A stretch of 64,000 nt of DNA from Sinotaia quadrata (Eukaryota > Mollusca > Gastropoda > Architaenioglossa > Viviparidae). Numbering within the stretch: the stretch's first letter is position 1; every line of letters starts with the position of its first letter. The stretch spans positions 32,814,259 to 32,878,258 of the forward strand of contig CM054181.1 of the NCBI GenBank assembly GCA_028829895.1, in the 5' to 3' direction. Of this stretch, positions 12,131 to 24,221 are shown in pieces. The notes under the pieces are model-generated. The model ran no database searches, had not been told where the DNA came from, and saw only the letters and a list, made by a program, of their open reading frames with translations. Both the position numbers and the translations under genes were made by a program.

Positions 12131-13482
12131 AAACAATTAAAATTCACAATAGTGTGGCAACTCCTGCTATCAATAACTACCTCAGTGATATAAAGTTATC
12201 TTAAATATGTCAGCAAAAGGTCCTGGAGCTATTGGCTCCACAAGAATTGAATGGAACAAATAGTATTCCAAGTCTTAAATTCTTAATTAGGCTTGCATGC
12301 TCAAAAACTAATCTTGAGTACATGACAGTTGGATGAAACAAATAATAAATTAAGATCATATTTTTTATGCTCACTTGTATGAATCCGGTTAATATATTCT
12401 GTTGCAAATCAAGTAAGTTTGAGAATGCTTGTGGAGAGATATTGGAGTGTAGAACATCTTACTCACGGTCACTCTGATTTCACTTTTTCCAGATAAGAAC
12501 ACGCCTTTTGACCTTGTATCCACTTCAGACTGCAGTGATCTACTGCACTCTACTTGCGCTACAAAGTGGTTACAGTGAGTCTACATTCAAGAACCATGCG
12601 GCAGAAGCTGGGTCCGTCTTTGGTCTTGAGAGATCTCCGGCAGAATTCTTAGACCAGCTCGGGTAGCATGTCTAGAGACGCACGTTAGACCCATTATCCA
12701 ATGCGAGGCAAAGTGAGCACGTGACTTTCATAAAAAGGTCGTGTAAATTAACTATTGTTTCTTTCCACTCGTGCACTGATTCTTAGATAAAACTCATAAA
12801 TCTAGTCGAGACTATTAACTTGATTATTTCATTGTTAGGATAGAGACTGAATAAGTGGGGGACATCATTTGAACATTTATCCTTAGTAGCAGTATAAGAG
12901 TCAGGGTTTTTTCTTCAACTGTATCCGATTTCTAGGTTTTCATTTTGTTGATTTAAGAAATGTATTGTTGTTTCTTGTTTGTCCTTCTTATGCATGCTGT
13001 TTAAATTATATGTTTGGAGTAATAGTGGGTGGATGGGGATTCATTAAAATAACTTAAAAGACGGTTCTAATTACTCCTTCAGTAAGAAATTCCACATACG
13101 GAAGAAAATAGTTTGGCCGTCAGCTGAAAAGGCATGATGTAATAATGCAGTATAAATGTTTAGGCACTGTTTAATCAACAGCACTAATTGTCTAGCTTAA
13201 CCTTTGACAAAATGAGCCCAGTGCTTTGTGATTCGCTTTCAAAATACCCGAATTATTCGTCCAAATTAATTACATTTAAAGATGCTGTTGTCAAACCGAT
13301 ATTTACTAATATGTAGTAAAACGTCCGCTATTAGAATTCTTACACAAATTTGTGCCTTGGCAAAAACATTCGCGCTAGCACACATACACATATAAACACA
13401 TGCATACATACACACACACACACACACACGCAAACACACACAGTATTGTGCATTGATACGAAGGAAAATAAATCTTGTTCAA
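12131..13482. other. no gene seen
   Basis: Probable right part of the LTR-like element, a short dispersed repeat (13022) and a (CA)n tract at about 13401-13443. Confidence 0.5.
13022..13112 (+). repeat. dispersed repeat, short copy
   Basis: AGTGGGTGGATGGGGATTCA followed by cttcagtaagaaattccacat, matching the copies at 38.4 and 17.0 kb. Confidence 0.6.
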
Positions 13483-13488
13483 TTTATT
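13483..13488 (-). promoter_or_regulatory. candidate poly(A) signal of the paralogue
   Basis: AATAAA on the minus strand about 165 bases after the stop codon. Confidence 0.35.
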
Positions 13489-13650
13489 TCAAAGATACTA
13501 TTTTTCATTGAACTCATAAACATACAATATATTGCTACAGATGTAATGCATTCATTCTAAATCTTCGTTAATTTTCATTATAATCTACTTATATAAGAAT
13601 TGCATTTGTTTACACAGGAACATAATAAACAATAAAACCACTAGCGGGTT

Positions 13651-13697
13651 TTAGGCTTTGTTTGCAGTCTCCCCGTTCACGCAGTAATTGATGATCA
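13651..13697 (-). CDS. paralogue exon 5 and stop
   Basis: Minus strand: acceptor cattttattttcag; reads LIINYCVNGETANKA then TAA. Same position and phase as exon 5 of the plus-strand gene. Confidence 0.72.
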
Positions 13698-16600
13698 CTG
13701 AAAATAAAATGATTTTAAAAGTCTCAATTTGTCACTCTAAACCGGTTCATTTACTAAATGCAAAAATGTACCTTTATTTTTTTTAAATAAACAGTCGGAT
13801 ATATAGAGTAAAGCTTACATAATATAACATAAAGGTTTTGGATATACAGAGTAAAGCTGACATTGAAATAGAAAGGTGTTGGATAGATAGAGTAAAACTT
13901 AAAATTAATCAAAACAGATGTTCGATATACCGAGTCAAATCTTCATTAAGCAGAAAGTTGCCGGATATATCGAGTCAAAGCTTCATTAAACAGAAAGTTG
14001 TCGGATATATCGAGTCAATGCTTCATTTAACAGAAAGTTGCCGGATATATCGAATCAAAGCTTCATTAAACAGAGAGTTGTCGTATATATCGAGTCAAAG
14101 CTTCACTAAGCAGAAAGTTGCCGGATATATCGAGTCAAAGCTTCATTAAACAGAAAGTTGTCGGATATATCGAGTCAATGCTTCATTTAACAGAACACGT
14201 CATATTAACAACGCTGTAGAGTTGGATAAAATTAACGCTTTGTCAGATAATCGAATAATGCTTTAAACATAGATCTCTATTTTACATAACAAAACAAAAT
14301 TAGTTTATATTGCACTGCATCAGCGACACTGAGTGTCATTTTAAAAATAGGAATGTATCAAATATATGAGATCATATTTAGTGCTAAACTCGGCAGTTTG
14401 TATCAAGTAATTTGAATTATAATTCTACCCTTCAAAGCGAGAGATGAGTCGGATGTTTTAAATAACACTTCCTGTCACGCGTATTTGTATTCACAGTATA
14501 CTGAAAAACTAATTATAAAATACAACTCTGTATACATTTACTGACTGACACATTACAATACAGCTCTCTATCAAAGACATCGAGTAAAACTGTTACATAG
14601 ACCACATTATCGACATTCAGAACGATTAATTAAAACAGAGTTCTTTTGTAGTTTGACTGAATAACAATTTCATTAACTTTTCACATCATTTCGTATCGGT
14701 GAATATTTTTAATTGCCTTCTCTCCAAAGATAATATATATTGGTTTCATAGATGTCAGTATATGCAGTTTTTTGTCTGTTCGTCAACGGCGATTAATTAT
14801 TTATTCCCAAGAGGTCTTCCTATACGTCAGTATTATTATGTCTGCATATGATGCCTGTATTAGTATGGCCGTATTAATATGCCGTTGAAAATACAGTCAC
14901 AGAAATAAAATGACGTTTCAATTGATCATTAAATTATAAGTGTCTTTCATGCTTACACAAATAAAATGAAGTTTTTTAATTGATCATTAAATTGTAAGTA
15001 TCTGTCATGCTTACACAAATAAAATGAAGTTTTAATTGATCATTAAATTTTAAATATATGTCATGCTTACACAAAAGGGCTTCATAGTTTATTGCCTCAT
15101 CGTCTTGAAGTACCCCGTCACCATTGGCTGCAAATGATAATAACAAAATATTGAATTGCTAATATGCTAAAAGAGTAATAACATATTCAAAATTATTCTG
15201 CTTAAAACGTAATATTGCTATGCTTAAATACCAATACTTTCCATTTCTACAACAATGACACAATATAATTTTTGTAAATATGTAAAAATAATAATTATCG
15301 TAATACAAAAATACTTAATTTCAAGTGGTATAACAAATGTCAATATAAATGAAATAGTACATAGTAATTATAAAAAAAATAACAGGTTGCACACATCATA
15401 CAACATAGAAATGAATCATCTCCTTAGAATTGATTGTATGCGTTAAGGAAACTTTATGCAGCCAATTGTAGATGCAAGGTAAGATGAAAAGGTTGTCAAG
15501 ATATTTATAAATCTCGCCTGGACTCCAATCAATAAATATTTAGATTTTATTCCTTTATTTACTTTTTAATACAGATGTAAGAGGAATTCTAGTACAAACA
15601 TACAAATATGTTTGACGTAGCTATTGCGTCATCCGTAGTACAGAAAGGATGTTTTCTGGGTCAAAGAGGTGGGCTGATTAACTAAATGTGTTTTCCCCAG
15701 CTTGGTCGTGAACCATGGTCAAATGGAAATCCGACCAGTCAATTAATTATAGTAAACACGCATAAGGGTAGAGGGAGATAACCTTGACCATGAGTATACC
15801 TGATGGAGGTAGGGAGGAGGTTGCCTTGTGGTGGATGTGAGTTCAATTGGAAGGTAAACTTGAAGTCCGTTGTTCATCCTATGTGTGAAGTTATTAATTT
15901 GTATGAAGCTGTACTACGTCTCCTTGTGAGCTGAGGAGTCCACTAGACTCAGCCAGTTAAGAACGCTAGTGACAGCACTGAGACTCCACCAGTGCTAACT
16001 AATATAAGCAAAAAAGTACATTGGTCAAGAGTGTGGAAAGGGTTTGAGACTGTGTAAAAACATTCTATTAACAGTCAACTATTGGAAACTTTGTGTGAAC
16101 ATTTTGATAATCAAGAACCTAGAAGAGAATCTATAGACTCTGTCAGGGGAAATCTAATTAGCTTGGAAAGGCTACGTTGTCTCTGTTAGATATTGTGAGA
16201 ATTGTAATGTAATTGATTGTTATTTTATTATATTTTATTGTTTGTTTTTTATATAAATATTTGATTAATTTTTCACCTGTCTTGCATCATTTCTTATCAT
16301 CTTCATTTCGTGTAAAATTCATTAATTGTAGTCATTGTATCTGTCTATTTCTCTGTGTCTATATATGTGTAGTTTGTATTGTCCATCTTTACGGGGTACC
16401 AACATAGGTACAAAAGATGGACATAGGAAGTACGTCCTAGCCATTGTAAGCAGGATAAACATGAAAACTTAGAAATGGAGGACACAGAAGTCAGTGAGTT
16501 AGGACGATATTTACTGCAGACAAAAGCTGCACACATACATCAAACTATTAAATATAACAAGACACTTTGTTACAGATGGACCTTTGATGATTGATAAGTG

Positions 16601-18702
16601 AGATGCTTGAAGACGTTGTTTGAAATATGATCAACTCTGGCTCAAATTATCTTCTAATATTGAAATGTTGGTCACTTACAGTTATTTTTAATTGAACTCT
16701 CTGTCACAATGGTTTGACATGTACGTCGCTTAGTTAATGAAGATAATTATTATTATTAATTAATTTTTCATAACTAATTTCAAGTCATGAGAATATTAAT
16801 TTTATTTATTTAATGATCCTCCAACAGACACCACTCGCCTCTCACTTGGCGAATATTTTGAGTTGTAAACGTTTTCACAGTTCCACAACATAAAACAACA
16901 TTTGCAGTCACATAAGGTATTTTGCAGATGGAAAGTTCTTACTACAGGAGAAGACAATCCGACTTTAATCTATATTTAGCGAACCCCCATCCACCCACTT
17001 TCTTCTCCAACATGAAGAATATAAATATCAATATGCATCGGAAGGTCAATAAATTTATAAAGAAAAATCAACTATACAAATGACAATTACAATGAAACAG
17101 ATAATTTGACATCCATATTCCACGAACCCATGTTCTGGTAATTACAGTTTACAGTCTCTCTCTTCATATATATAATTACAGGTAATTATAGTTCAACTAG
17201 AGAGTCAATACAAATTGCAGGTTAGTCATATCAGAGAATAGAAATGGAGTTAATTGAATAGGTTATTACAAAGTTTACATAACCTGGATTAAGTAGAGCT
17301 TCCACAATCTTTTCACTGTCCTTTTCAATCACATCACAGTATCAAAATGTTACAATGTCAAAATGTCCGCGCTCAGCACGTGTTTCCCCTCGTACGCAAG
17401 AAAACACTGAAGCGTCGTTCTTCTCAACAGACCTGGCACTCTTACCGTCAGTTTCTTGAGCAGAACACAATCACAGTGATTGTGTTATCTTCACTGGACT
17501 AATGTACTTAGCATCCTTGCTTTGGTACATCAAAAGTAGGGGTGTAGCATGCTCCTTACACTTACACACTCTGCAAGTTTCCCGCGCTTTCCCAGTCACT
17601 GAAATTAAGACTAGTGTACAAATGAAGGGTCGCCAGGAACTTGAAAGTTGAACTTGAGGCTCCACTTGAGACTCACAACTCAGGGTCGAACTCACAGACT
17701 AAGACTCAACCACACCCAATGAAGAAGAAATCAGAAGAAGAATGCTGCTTGCTGACACTCAAGCTAACGACTGTCTTCAGTGCCGGACTTCTCTCTTTGT
17801 CATCAAATTCAAAAGTGAATAGAAAGAAAAATTCTCTACTGTAAGTAAACTCCTTAAACTCAGCCCATTGGCTAGTCTTGTTCTCATAAATCATAATCAT
17901 TGCATAATAGAAAACTGCTCACTCAGCAAATCTAGAATATTCTTCCCTTAGGCTTTAGCAACTTATATAAGAATAAAAATTAAAAATAAGGAAGGGCACA
18001 TTTACTTTGTCACACATGGTAATGTCTTTTAGTGGCCCCAAAGATTAACCCACATTAAAAATATTTTAGATACACGTACTCCTTTGTTTAATGAGTGAAC
18101 GACATCCAGAGCTGTTCTTGAGAGGTTTGTAAAATAATTCATCCTATCATATCCTTTGGTCCTCTGACCTACTGAGAATCAAGGAGTGTTTACGTCAGAA
18201 GTCATTTTGGTCTGACCTATTGAGAATCAAGGAGTTTTTACGTCAAAAGTCATTTTGGTCTGAAGCAAACGGGCTCGGACGTTTAGTATAAGCTTATAAA
18301 ATTAATTAGAACATGAAAATTGTTAATGCATTTATTAATAATGTAATTGTAATATTTGTACTTGAATTAATTTATCTTAATAATTTAATTTAATTCTTAT
18401 TATAAGTCTTTGTGGCAATTTTTAAGTTAGGCTGCACTTTCTGTGTTTATAAATTGACAAGGGGAAAGAAGCATCTAGAGTAAACCTGATTTACGAACTG
18501 ATTTCAAGTTTATTTCTGATTACGTACCATCTGCCTTTTGGAAAGATGCACTGGCCACATCCCTGTCCAGTTTGACATCCGGTGTGAAACCAGTGTCTGT
18601 GCAGTCCTCTGCAGACAAGCCGTTCTCTAGAAAACTTTGGTAGGTGCTGCGTTTGCGGCCAACTGCTGCAACAGCGGCTCCGGCAGCGTAATTAACAGCT
18701 GC
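13651..18702 (-). CDS. paralogous EF-hand protein gene, 3' three exons (partial)
   Basis: Minus-strand exons 18702-18528, 15127-15071 and 13697-13651, with the same phases (0/1, 1/1, 1/stop) as exons 3-5 of the EF-hand gene at 32.5-37.6 kb. The middle exon has exactly the same length (57 nt). Translation shows an Ala-rich stretch, GLSAEDC, PDVKLDRD, FQKAD, the EF loop DANGDGVLQDDE, helix AINYEALL, and tail LIINYCVNGE to a TAA. Cys positions are conserved. Exon ends FQKAD and the GL-to-Cys spacing match without gaps, while the N-terminal part of exon 3 has diverged. Signal-peptide exons should lie above 18702, where duplicated copy B begins at 19.2 kb; none was recognised, so the gene may be 5'-truncated or its first exons may be too diverged. 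Function unknown. Confidence 0.72.
13795..14190. repeat. 40-bp minisatellite, about 9 units
   Basis: Unit gttgccggatatatcgagtc + aaagcttcattaaacagaaa, in the last intron of the minus-strand EF-hand paralogue. The 103-codon frame across it is periodic and not a gene. Confidence 0.92.
14895..15076. repeat. ~57-bp tandem repeat carrying the paralogue exon 4 splice donor, about 3 units
   Basis: gcttacacaaa (minus: TTTGTGTAAGC) at 14951, 15009 and 15065; a fourth decayed unit near 14900 has lost it. The 15065 unit contains the exon 4 donor. Confidence 0.88.
15071..15127 (-). CDS. paralogue exon 4 (EF-hand loop)
   Basis: Minus strand: acceptor atcatttgcag, donor GTAAGC. The EF-hand loop DANGDGVLQDDE is complete (D1, N3, D5, G6, L8, E12). 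Its donor region is repeated at 15009 and 14951. Confidence 0.8.
15128..18527. other. intron 3 of the minus-strand paralogue; no other gene seen
   Basis: 3.4 kb. Contains a dispersed repeat (16870-17010) and a ~48-bp direct repeat (about 18160-18260, tctgacctattgagaatcaa). 15600-16540 has a richer base composition that looks like part of a mobile element, but no ends were identified. Confidence 0.5.
16870..17010 (-). repeat. dispersed repeat, short copy
   Basis: Reverse complement carries AGTGGGTGGATGGGGGTTCG and the taagaa-ttccatctgcaaa block. It lies in the intron between paralogue exons 3 and 4. Confidence 0.6.
18528..18702 (-). CDS. paralogue exon 3
   Basis: Minus strand: acceptor ctttttacag, 58 codons plus one base, donor GTACGT. 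More GC-rich than its surroundings. It ends SASFQKAD and then the first base of the next codon. Confidence 0.78.
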
Positions 18703-18957
18703 CTGTAAAAAGACAATAGGTTTCTTGCTTTACGGACAACTTTCAGCATTATTTGGAAATCAAACGTGATAACCACTGCGATTTTTGTCACTTTCTAATG
18801 TTCCTCTAATTCTGTATATTGTTGTTGTACACTTAACACTGTAGACATAAATGTTTAGAAGTTAATTTGTCCAAGAAAAATAAACTTGCTTTAGGATTTA
18901 TTGCATGTTCACAGAGAGATTATTTCCTCTGAAGTGGATAACAAGAATGGAAAGCTA

Positions 18958-19075
18958 CAGTGAAATACTGGAACACTACAGTGAGATAATGGAACACTAA
19001 AGTGAGATAATGGAACACTAGAATGAGATAATGGAACACTAAAGTGAGATAATGGAATACTACGGTGAGATACAA
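18958..19075. repeat. ~20-bp tandem repeat, about 6 units
   Basis: Units gagataatggaacactanag. Confidence 0.85.
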
Positions 19076-19689
19076 TCCTAGAGAGGATTATTTCGCTCAG
19101 TGGGCAAGAGAAATGGAACGCTACATTAAGATGAGATCCTGGTGGGGAATTAGGGTCAGTGGACCACTTACTATATACCACGCCTGAAAACAAAAACCGC
19201 TTAACTTGCGTTTTTTGTTTGATATCCATACCATTAATATTCATTACCAATAGAATAATTAATGAAGAGTTACTATAAAGCAAGCCATTTTTTTAAATAC
19301 ATTGTGTTGTGAGATATCCATATTTTTCATATATTTTACTATTAGTTTCATTAATAACGATTTGTTCTCTACAAACCATACTTTTGAAATAGTTAGTTTG
19401 GTTATATGTGCATACCCTTAATATTTGTAATATTAATACTGACAATCAAACTGATTTAAAACTTACGGAATGAACAGTCAAGATAGTTAGTCAAAACTTG
19501 CTTACAAAATAACCCGCATATTAAAGTAATAAACCAACTTGAATGAAATTAAAAATGGAAGTTAAAAAATTACAGTTGTCAGTTTATCTCTTGTTCTTGT
19601 CCACCAGCTCGCGTAGGCAAGAGGTTCGAAAACTGTCGATAGGATTACAACAGAAAGCAGTACGGTCACTGATATCTGAAATACAGTAT

Positions 19690-21665
19690 AAATAACAATA
19701 AATGTAATAAATCAACAATCAAATATACAACATATGAATATAATAAAAAGAGCATTGACATTTACATCACTTCACAACAATGTTCAATTAACCTTGACAA
19801 TAGTTCAGTTTATCCTAGCATAGACATAATCAGTCACTTAACATAAATACATAATCAAGTTCATAGATATTATCACGGAAATGAGATTACAGTTCATAGA
19901 AATAATTAAAGTCAAACACATAACCTTGTCAAAGATGAAGCTGTCACCAGAACATGTTCACAAACACACAGTTTCCAATCAGTCACTACCTTTCTTATTC
20001 ATATGTTCCTTCTAGAAACATGTTACACAACTGTTCCAGAATCTTCAACGACCTCTCCAAGCATGCCATAGAGAATTATCTTGAATTTCAGGTGTGCTAT
20101 CAAGCACATCAGGAAGAAAGTTCTCGAATTATCGTGTGCATTTACTCAACATACCTAGACGAATATTCAAAATAATCTTCGTGAATTCTCGAGACCAAAC
20201 TTAAGCCACCATTTTTTTTTATTTGCTCTCAAACAAAATTCACAGGAATCAACTTAGGGCAACACGCACTGCTGATAAGTTGATGACAATGCTGGATTCA
20301 CACACCAACATGACAAAGCAGAGTACAGTAGACACTGTAGCATGACATGCCAAAAGTAAAATGCATGCTTTCTCTGCAAACGTCAAATTAAGGCAGTACT
20401 AAATTTCAGGCATATTTCATCTCTTACAAATGTTCTCAACTTACATATGTAACAATTTCGTTAGCCTGATGCACACAAAGCATAAAAAGTGTAGCAATTA
20501 TCAAAATTCACAGGTATAATGTACAACGTAGTCAAATTAATGAACATAGAAATAAAAGTTCAATTATATAAGCATTCTCTAATTCAAATCATAGATCAAT
20601 ACCAAACATGTACAAAATATTCTAAGTCAATTCTTTCTTTATCAGTTAGTTAACTTACTATAAGCTAATCATCTCCTTTGTGACCGGACTCGATTTATGT
20701 TCAAATTCAGAGTGATTAGAATACAGTATTTCTTCAACAAAGAAACTTTCAGTCCATCCCCATTTGGTTGAGGTTGTTATGAACAGTGTGAGACTATTTG
20801 TCAGTTAAACTACTCATCCATTTGGAACTGGTTTGGATTGCATCAGCAATTTCTAGCCTATTCTCAACTGAGTTGCTACTTCCAATTCAAAAACATCATC
20901 ACAAGGAGAACCCAAGGTCAGGTTACTTTGACAATTTACACTAGTTATCTATTTATCTGTATGTATATCTATCTATCTATCTATCTATCTTTCTACCTAT
21001 CCATCTATCTTATGTCTCTATTTCTCTAAACACACGCGCACATATTTCAGCAATTAAGTAGTTCTAATCCGAAAATGGCAAAAAGTGTCACTTCGCTACA
21101 ATTCTGAGTGATATGGAAAATACTATCAGCAAACAAAACAAATCGTGAAGACTGAAGATCTCAGCAAAGACTTCAATGCTTTCAAAATTATAAAAGTGAA
21201 ATTGCATAAGGTCTTAGGCGATCACAACTCTTCTAACATGCGAAATTTATTTGAACGTCAGTTATCATCAACAGGATCAAGGGCAAATGATGGAGACGAT
21301 AAACTAAATACTGAGCAAAATTGCAAAAATGTATGATATCACACCAATTCTGAAATGACGCGGTGATTATAGAATAAGAGCAATTTTGCTCTCAGAATTG
21401 CTCTGATTCTATATATTCTATATTCACCTCGTCAATCTTATAGCGATAAGATCAATTCTACAAGATAATGGCAAAAGGTTTCAGCTATCACAATAAATCT
21501 GAAATTCTGGCATTGAAATCATAAAGGACATGAGTTCACAACAATTATGAAACTGAAATGACAAAGGGTGTCAGCATTTACAACAATTCTGAAACTGAAA
21601 TGACAAAACATCTTAGCATTTACTACATATATGAGTTCAAACATGCAAAAGGTATATCAGCAATC
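19690..21665. other. copy-B-specific block of unknown origin
   Basis: Replaces about 120 bp of copy A (2113-2235). It contains an (ATCT)n microsatellite near 20950-21010 and, from about 21050 to 21660, a degenerate tandem array whose units resemble gacaaa..gtcagcatttacaacaattctgaaa. A 63-codon open frame at 21145-21336 is not recognised. No clean terminal repeats or target duplication were found. Confidence 0.5.
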
Positions 21666-22958
21666 ACTGTTCAGAGTGTACAATGGCAAACAAAATAGCG
21701 TTCATATGTGCGACGAAATTGGAAAGGATGACAGCGATCACAACCCATCTAAGAGTGAAATTACAAGGAAAGTCAGTAGTGACTAAAATTCAGTGAGTGT
21801 AAATCAGCATTGAATAGAATTCAAAGTGTGAAAGACAGCAATGGTAAGAATTTAGTGAGTAAAAGCCAACATCGACTAGAATGCAATGAGTGAAAGACAA
21901 CATTGACTTTCATGAAAAATGACGTAGGTTTATTTCATCAAGTTAATTATGAGTAATCTACGCTTAACTAATGCTTCCTCAGTGAATACAAATAATGATC
22001 AGAACGTTAAAAATTAAAGCGCATTTAGAATAAAGATAAGAACATAATGTCATTGCCAGCAGCAAGTTAACTCGAAAAATGCATACAATTCTTATGTAAA
22101 GAGTAACCTTTCCTTAATTATGGAATAGTTTTCTCTAAGAATTCGGTTAGACTTGTACCTTCATTCTGATGACACTACGTGTTGAAATTGAACGAAATGA
22201 TGATCTGGCAGACTGGAGACCATCAGCAACTGATTTTATAACCCTGTGACTCTTTGTTCACCTTGAGAAAGACCGTTTGACAGCTGATCAAAGATTATAT
22301 TCTCTTTATTTAGGGTTTTAACTCTGTCCATGTTTTCGTAATGAAATATTGTAAATATGTTATTGTTACTCGCTTGCTCCCCTTGCCAAACAATCATACA
22401 AAAACATCCTTTCACACACCTTTAAATAATTATGTAGAAAGAGCGAAAACGAAAAAGGGATTTTATTGCGTAATAAAGGTATATGAGTACAAATCTATAT
22501 ATCCGCTAGTGATATTAATCGAGAAATATATCACTTCGACATACAGTGTTAACTTAATGAAAATATGTACATTGTAATGCTTATATCAAAGAATAATAGG
22601 TACATATTGAAAACGAATTCATAGAAGACATTTCTGATTGATCTCACGCAATCTAAAACGATATCACTCATTTGTCTGTTTTAGAAAAGAGAAAAGCAAG
22701 CTATTGCAGGTACTGACCTTATTTCTACGCATGAAATAAACAGTCGCATTATTGTCAGAAAACAGATATAAATGATACTATGCACAAGCTTCCTCTTTGC
22801 AAACTAAATAATTATTGTGAAAATTAGAAATGGACTTTTCAAGCTTTCAGTATATAGATGTCCATATGAATAATTGTAAATATGCTTTGTTTATATCAAA
22901 AGACATGAAAGCTGTGAAATTCGGACATGTGTTTTGCACATTTTAAAATCAAACAATG

Positions 22959-23312
22959 TGAGATGTCCTTTTCAACACAATAACTATCGGACAGATGTGA
23001 GATGTCCTTTTCAACACAATAACTATCAGACAGATGTGATATGTCCTTTTCAACACAATAACTATCGGACAGATGTGAGATGTCCTTTTCAACACAATAA
23101 CTATCGGACAGATGTGAGATGTCCTTTTCAACACAATAACTATCGGACAGATGTGAGATGTCCTTTTCAACACAATAACTATCGGACAGATGTGAGATGT
23201 CCTTTTCAACACAATAACTATCGGACAGATGTGAGATGTCCTTTTCAACACAATAACTATCGGACAGATGTGAGATGTCCTTTTCAACACAATAACTATC
23301 GGACAGATGTGA
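22959..23312. repeat. 39-bp minisatellite, 9 units (copy B)
   Basis: Same unit as 3737-4052 but almost perfectly homogeneous. Confidence 0.95.
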
Positions 23313-23484
23313 GATGCCTACGAATGAACGAGACGACGTTCGATGGAAATAATAATTATAATGATGGATATTTATTTATGCTAATTCTTGAATAAACCTT
23401 TAATGATTAATGCTTAATTTTGATCGCTATACTCAGCATTCATAATCTAGGTATAGTTAGGATTGATCTATAAAATTCAACAAT

Positions 23485-23557
23485 GGCCAGTGAACTCGAA
23501 CCCCAAAGTCTTTTGAGTGCTTAGCTGACGCTTTAACCTCAAAACCACAGCGATCCT
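23485..23557 (-). mobile_element. tRNA-derived SINE head (copy B)
   Basis: Duplicate of the element at 4251-4325, B box reading GGGGTTCGAGTTC. It predates the segmental duplication. Confidence 0.6.
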
Positions 23558-23764
23558 CAGAAAATATTAACATTAGAAAGGCGTGGAATAGCGAAATTTT
23601 AGCTCGATTTCAGTGCAGCTCCACGTGTCTCTACAACTGTAAAAGGCTGTTTCCTACGTTATAAACAGAATAGAGAGCAGAGTTATGAAAACAACATAAA
23701 ATGAAAAATGAATTTGTGAAATGCGATAATAATGTTGACTTATAAGAACGCATTATCGAGATAT

Positions 23765-24080
23765 AGGTACATAAGATGTGCTAATGGTACATACTATAGG
23801 GACACAAGACATGTTATAGGTACCAAGACGTAATATTGGTAGACAGGATGTGCTATAGATACACAAGATGTGCTATAAGTACACAAAGTGTTTATATGTA
23901 CCCAGGACGTGCTATTGGTACACAAGATGTGTTATACACTAATTGTGCTATATGTATACAAGATATGCCATAGGTAAACAAGTTGGGCTATAGGGACACC
24001 TGATGTGCTATTGGTACACAAAATATGCTATTGGTACACAAGATGTGCTATAGGGACACAGGAAGTGCTATAGTGACCAA
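23765..24080. repeat. degenerate ~18-20-bp tandem repeat (copy B)
   Basis: Partner of 5825-6075, including the 5' part that in copy A is split off by the LTR-like insertion at 4614. Confidence 0.8.
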
Positions 24081-24221
24081 GATGTGTTTTAAGAGGTTTT
24101 CGTTTAAAATATTTAATAGTGAAATTATGTCGGAATCTGGTGGTAATTCGCGTCCAGTGTCAATACCCTGTACAGAGAAAGAAGTTGACCATACTGTTTT
24201 GGTATCTTTGAAAATATATAC

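Noticed and set aside
13838..14149. 103-codon frame with repeated YIES-like peptides
   Set aside because: Read-through of a 40-bp minisatellite inside an intron of the minus-strand paralogue.
15600..16540. Possible solo LTR or cellular gene in a compositionally richer stretch
   Set aside because: No paired ends, target duplication or coding motif could be found.
22934..23395. 153-codon open frame with 13-residue repeats (and the matching minus-strand frames; same at 3.6-4.1 kb)
   Set aside because: It is the 39-bp minisatellite read in frame. Open on both strands, no start context, no splice sites; unit length alone explains it.
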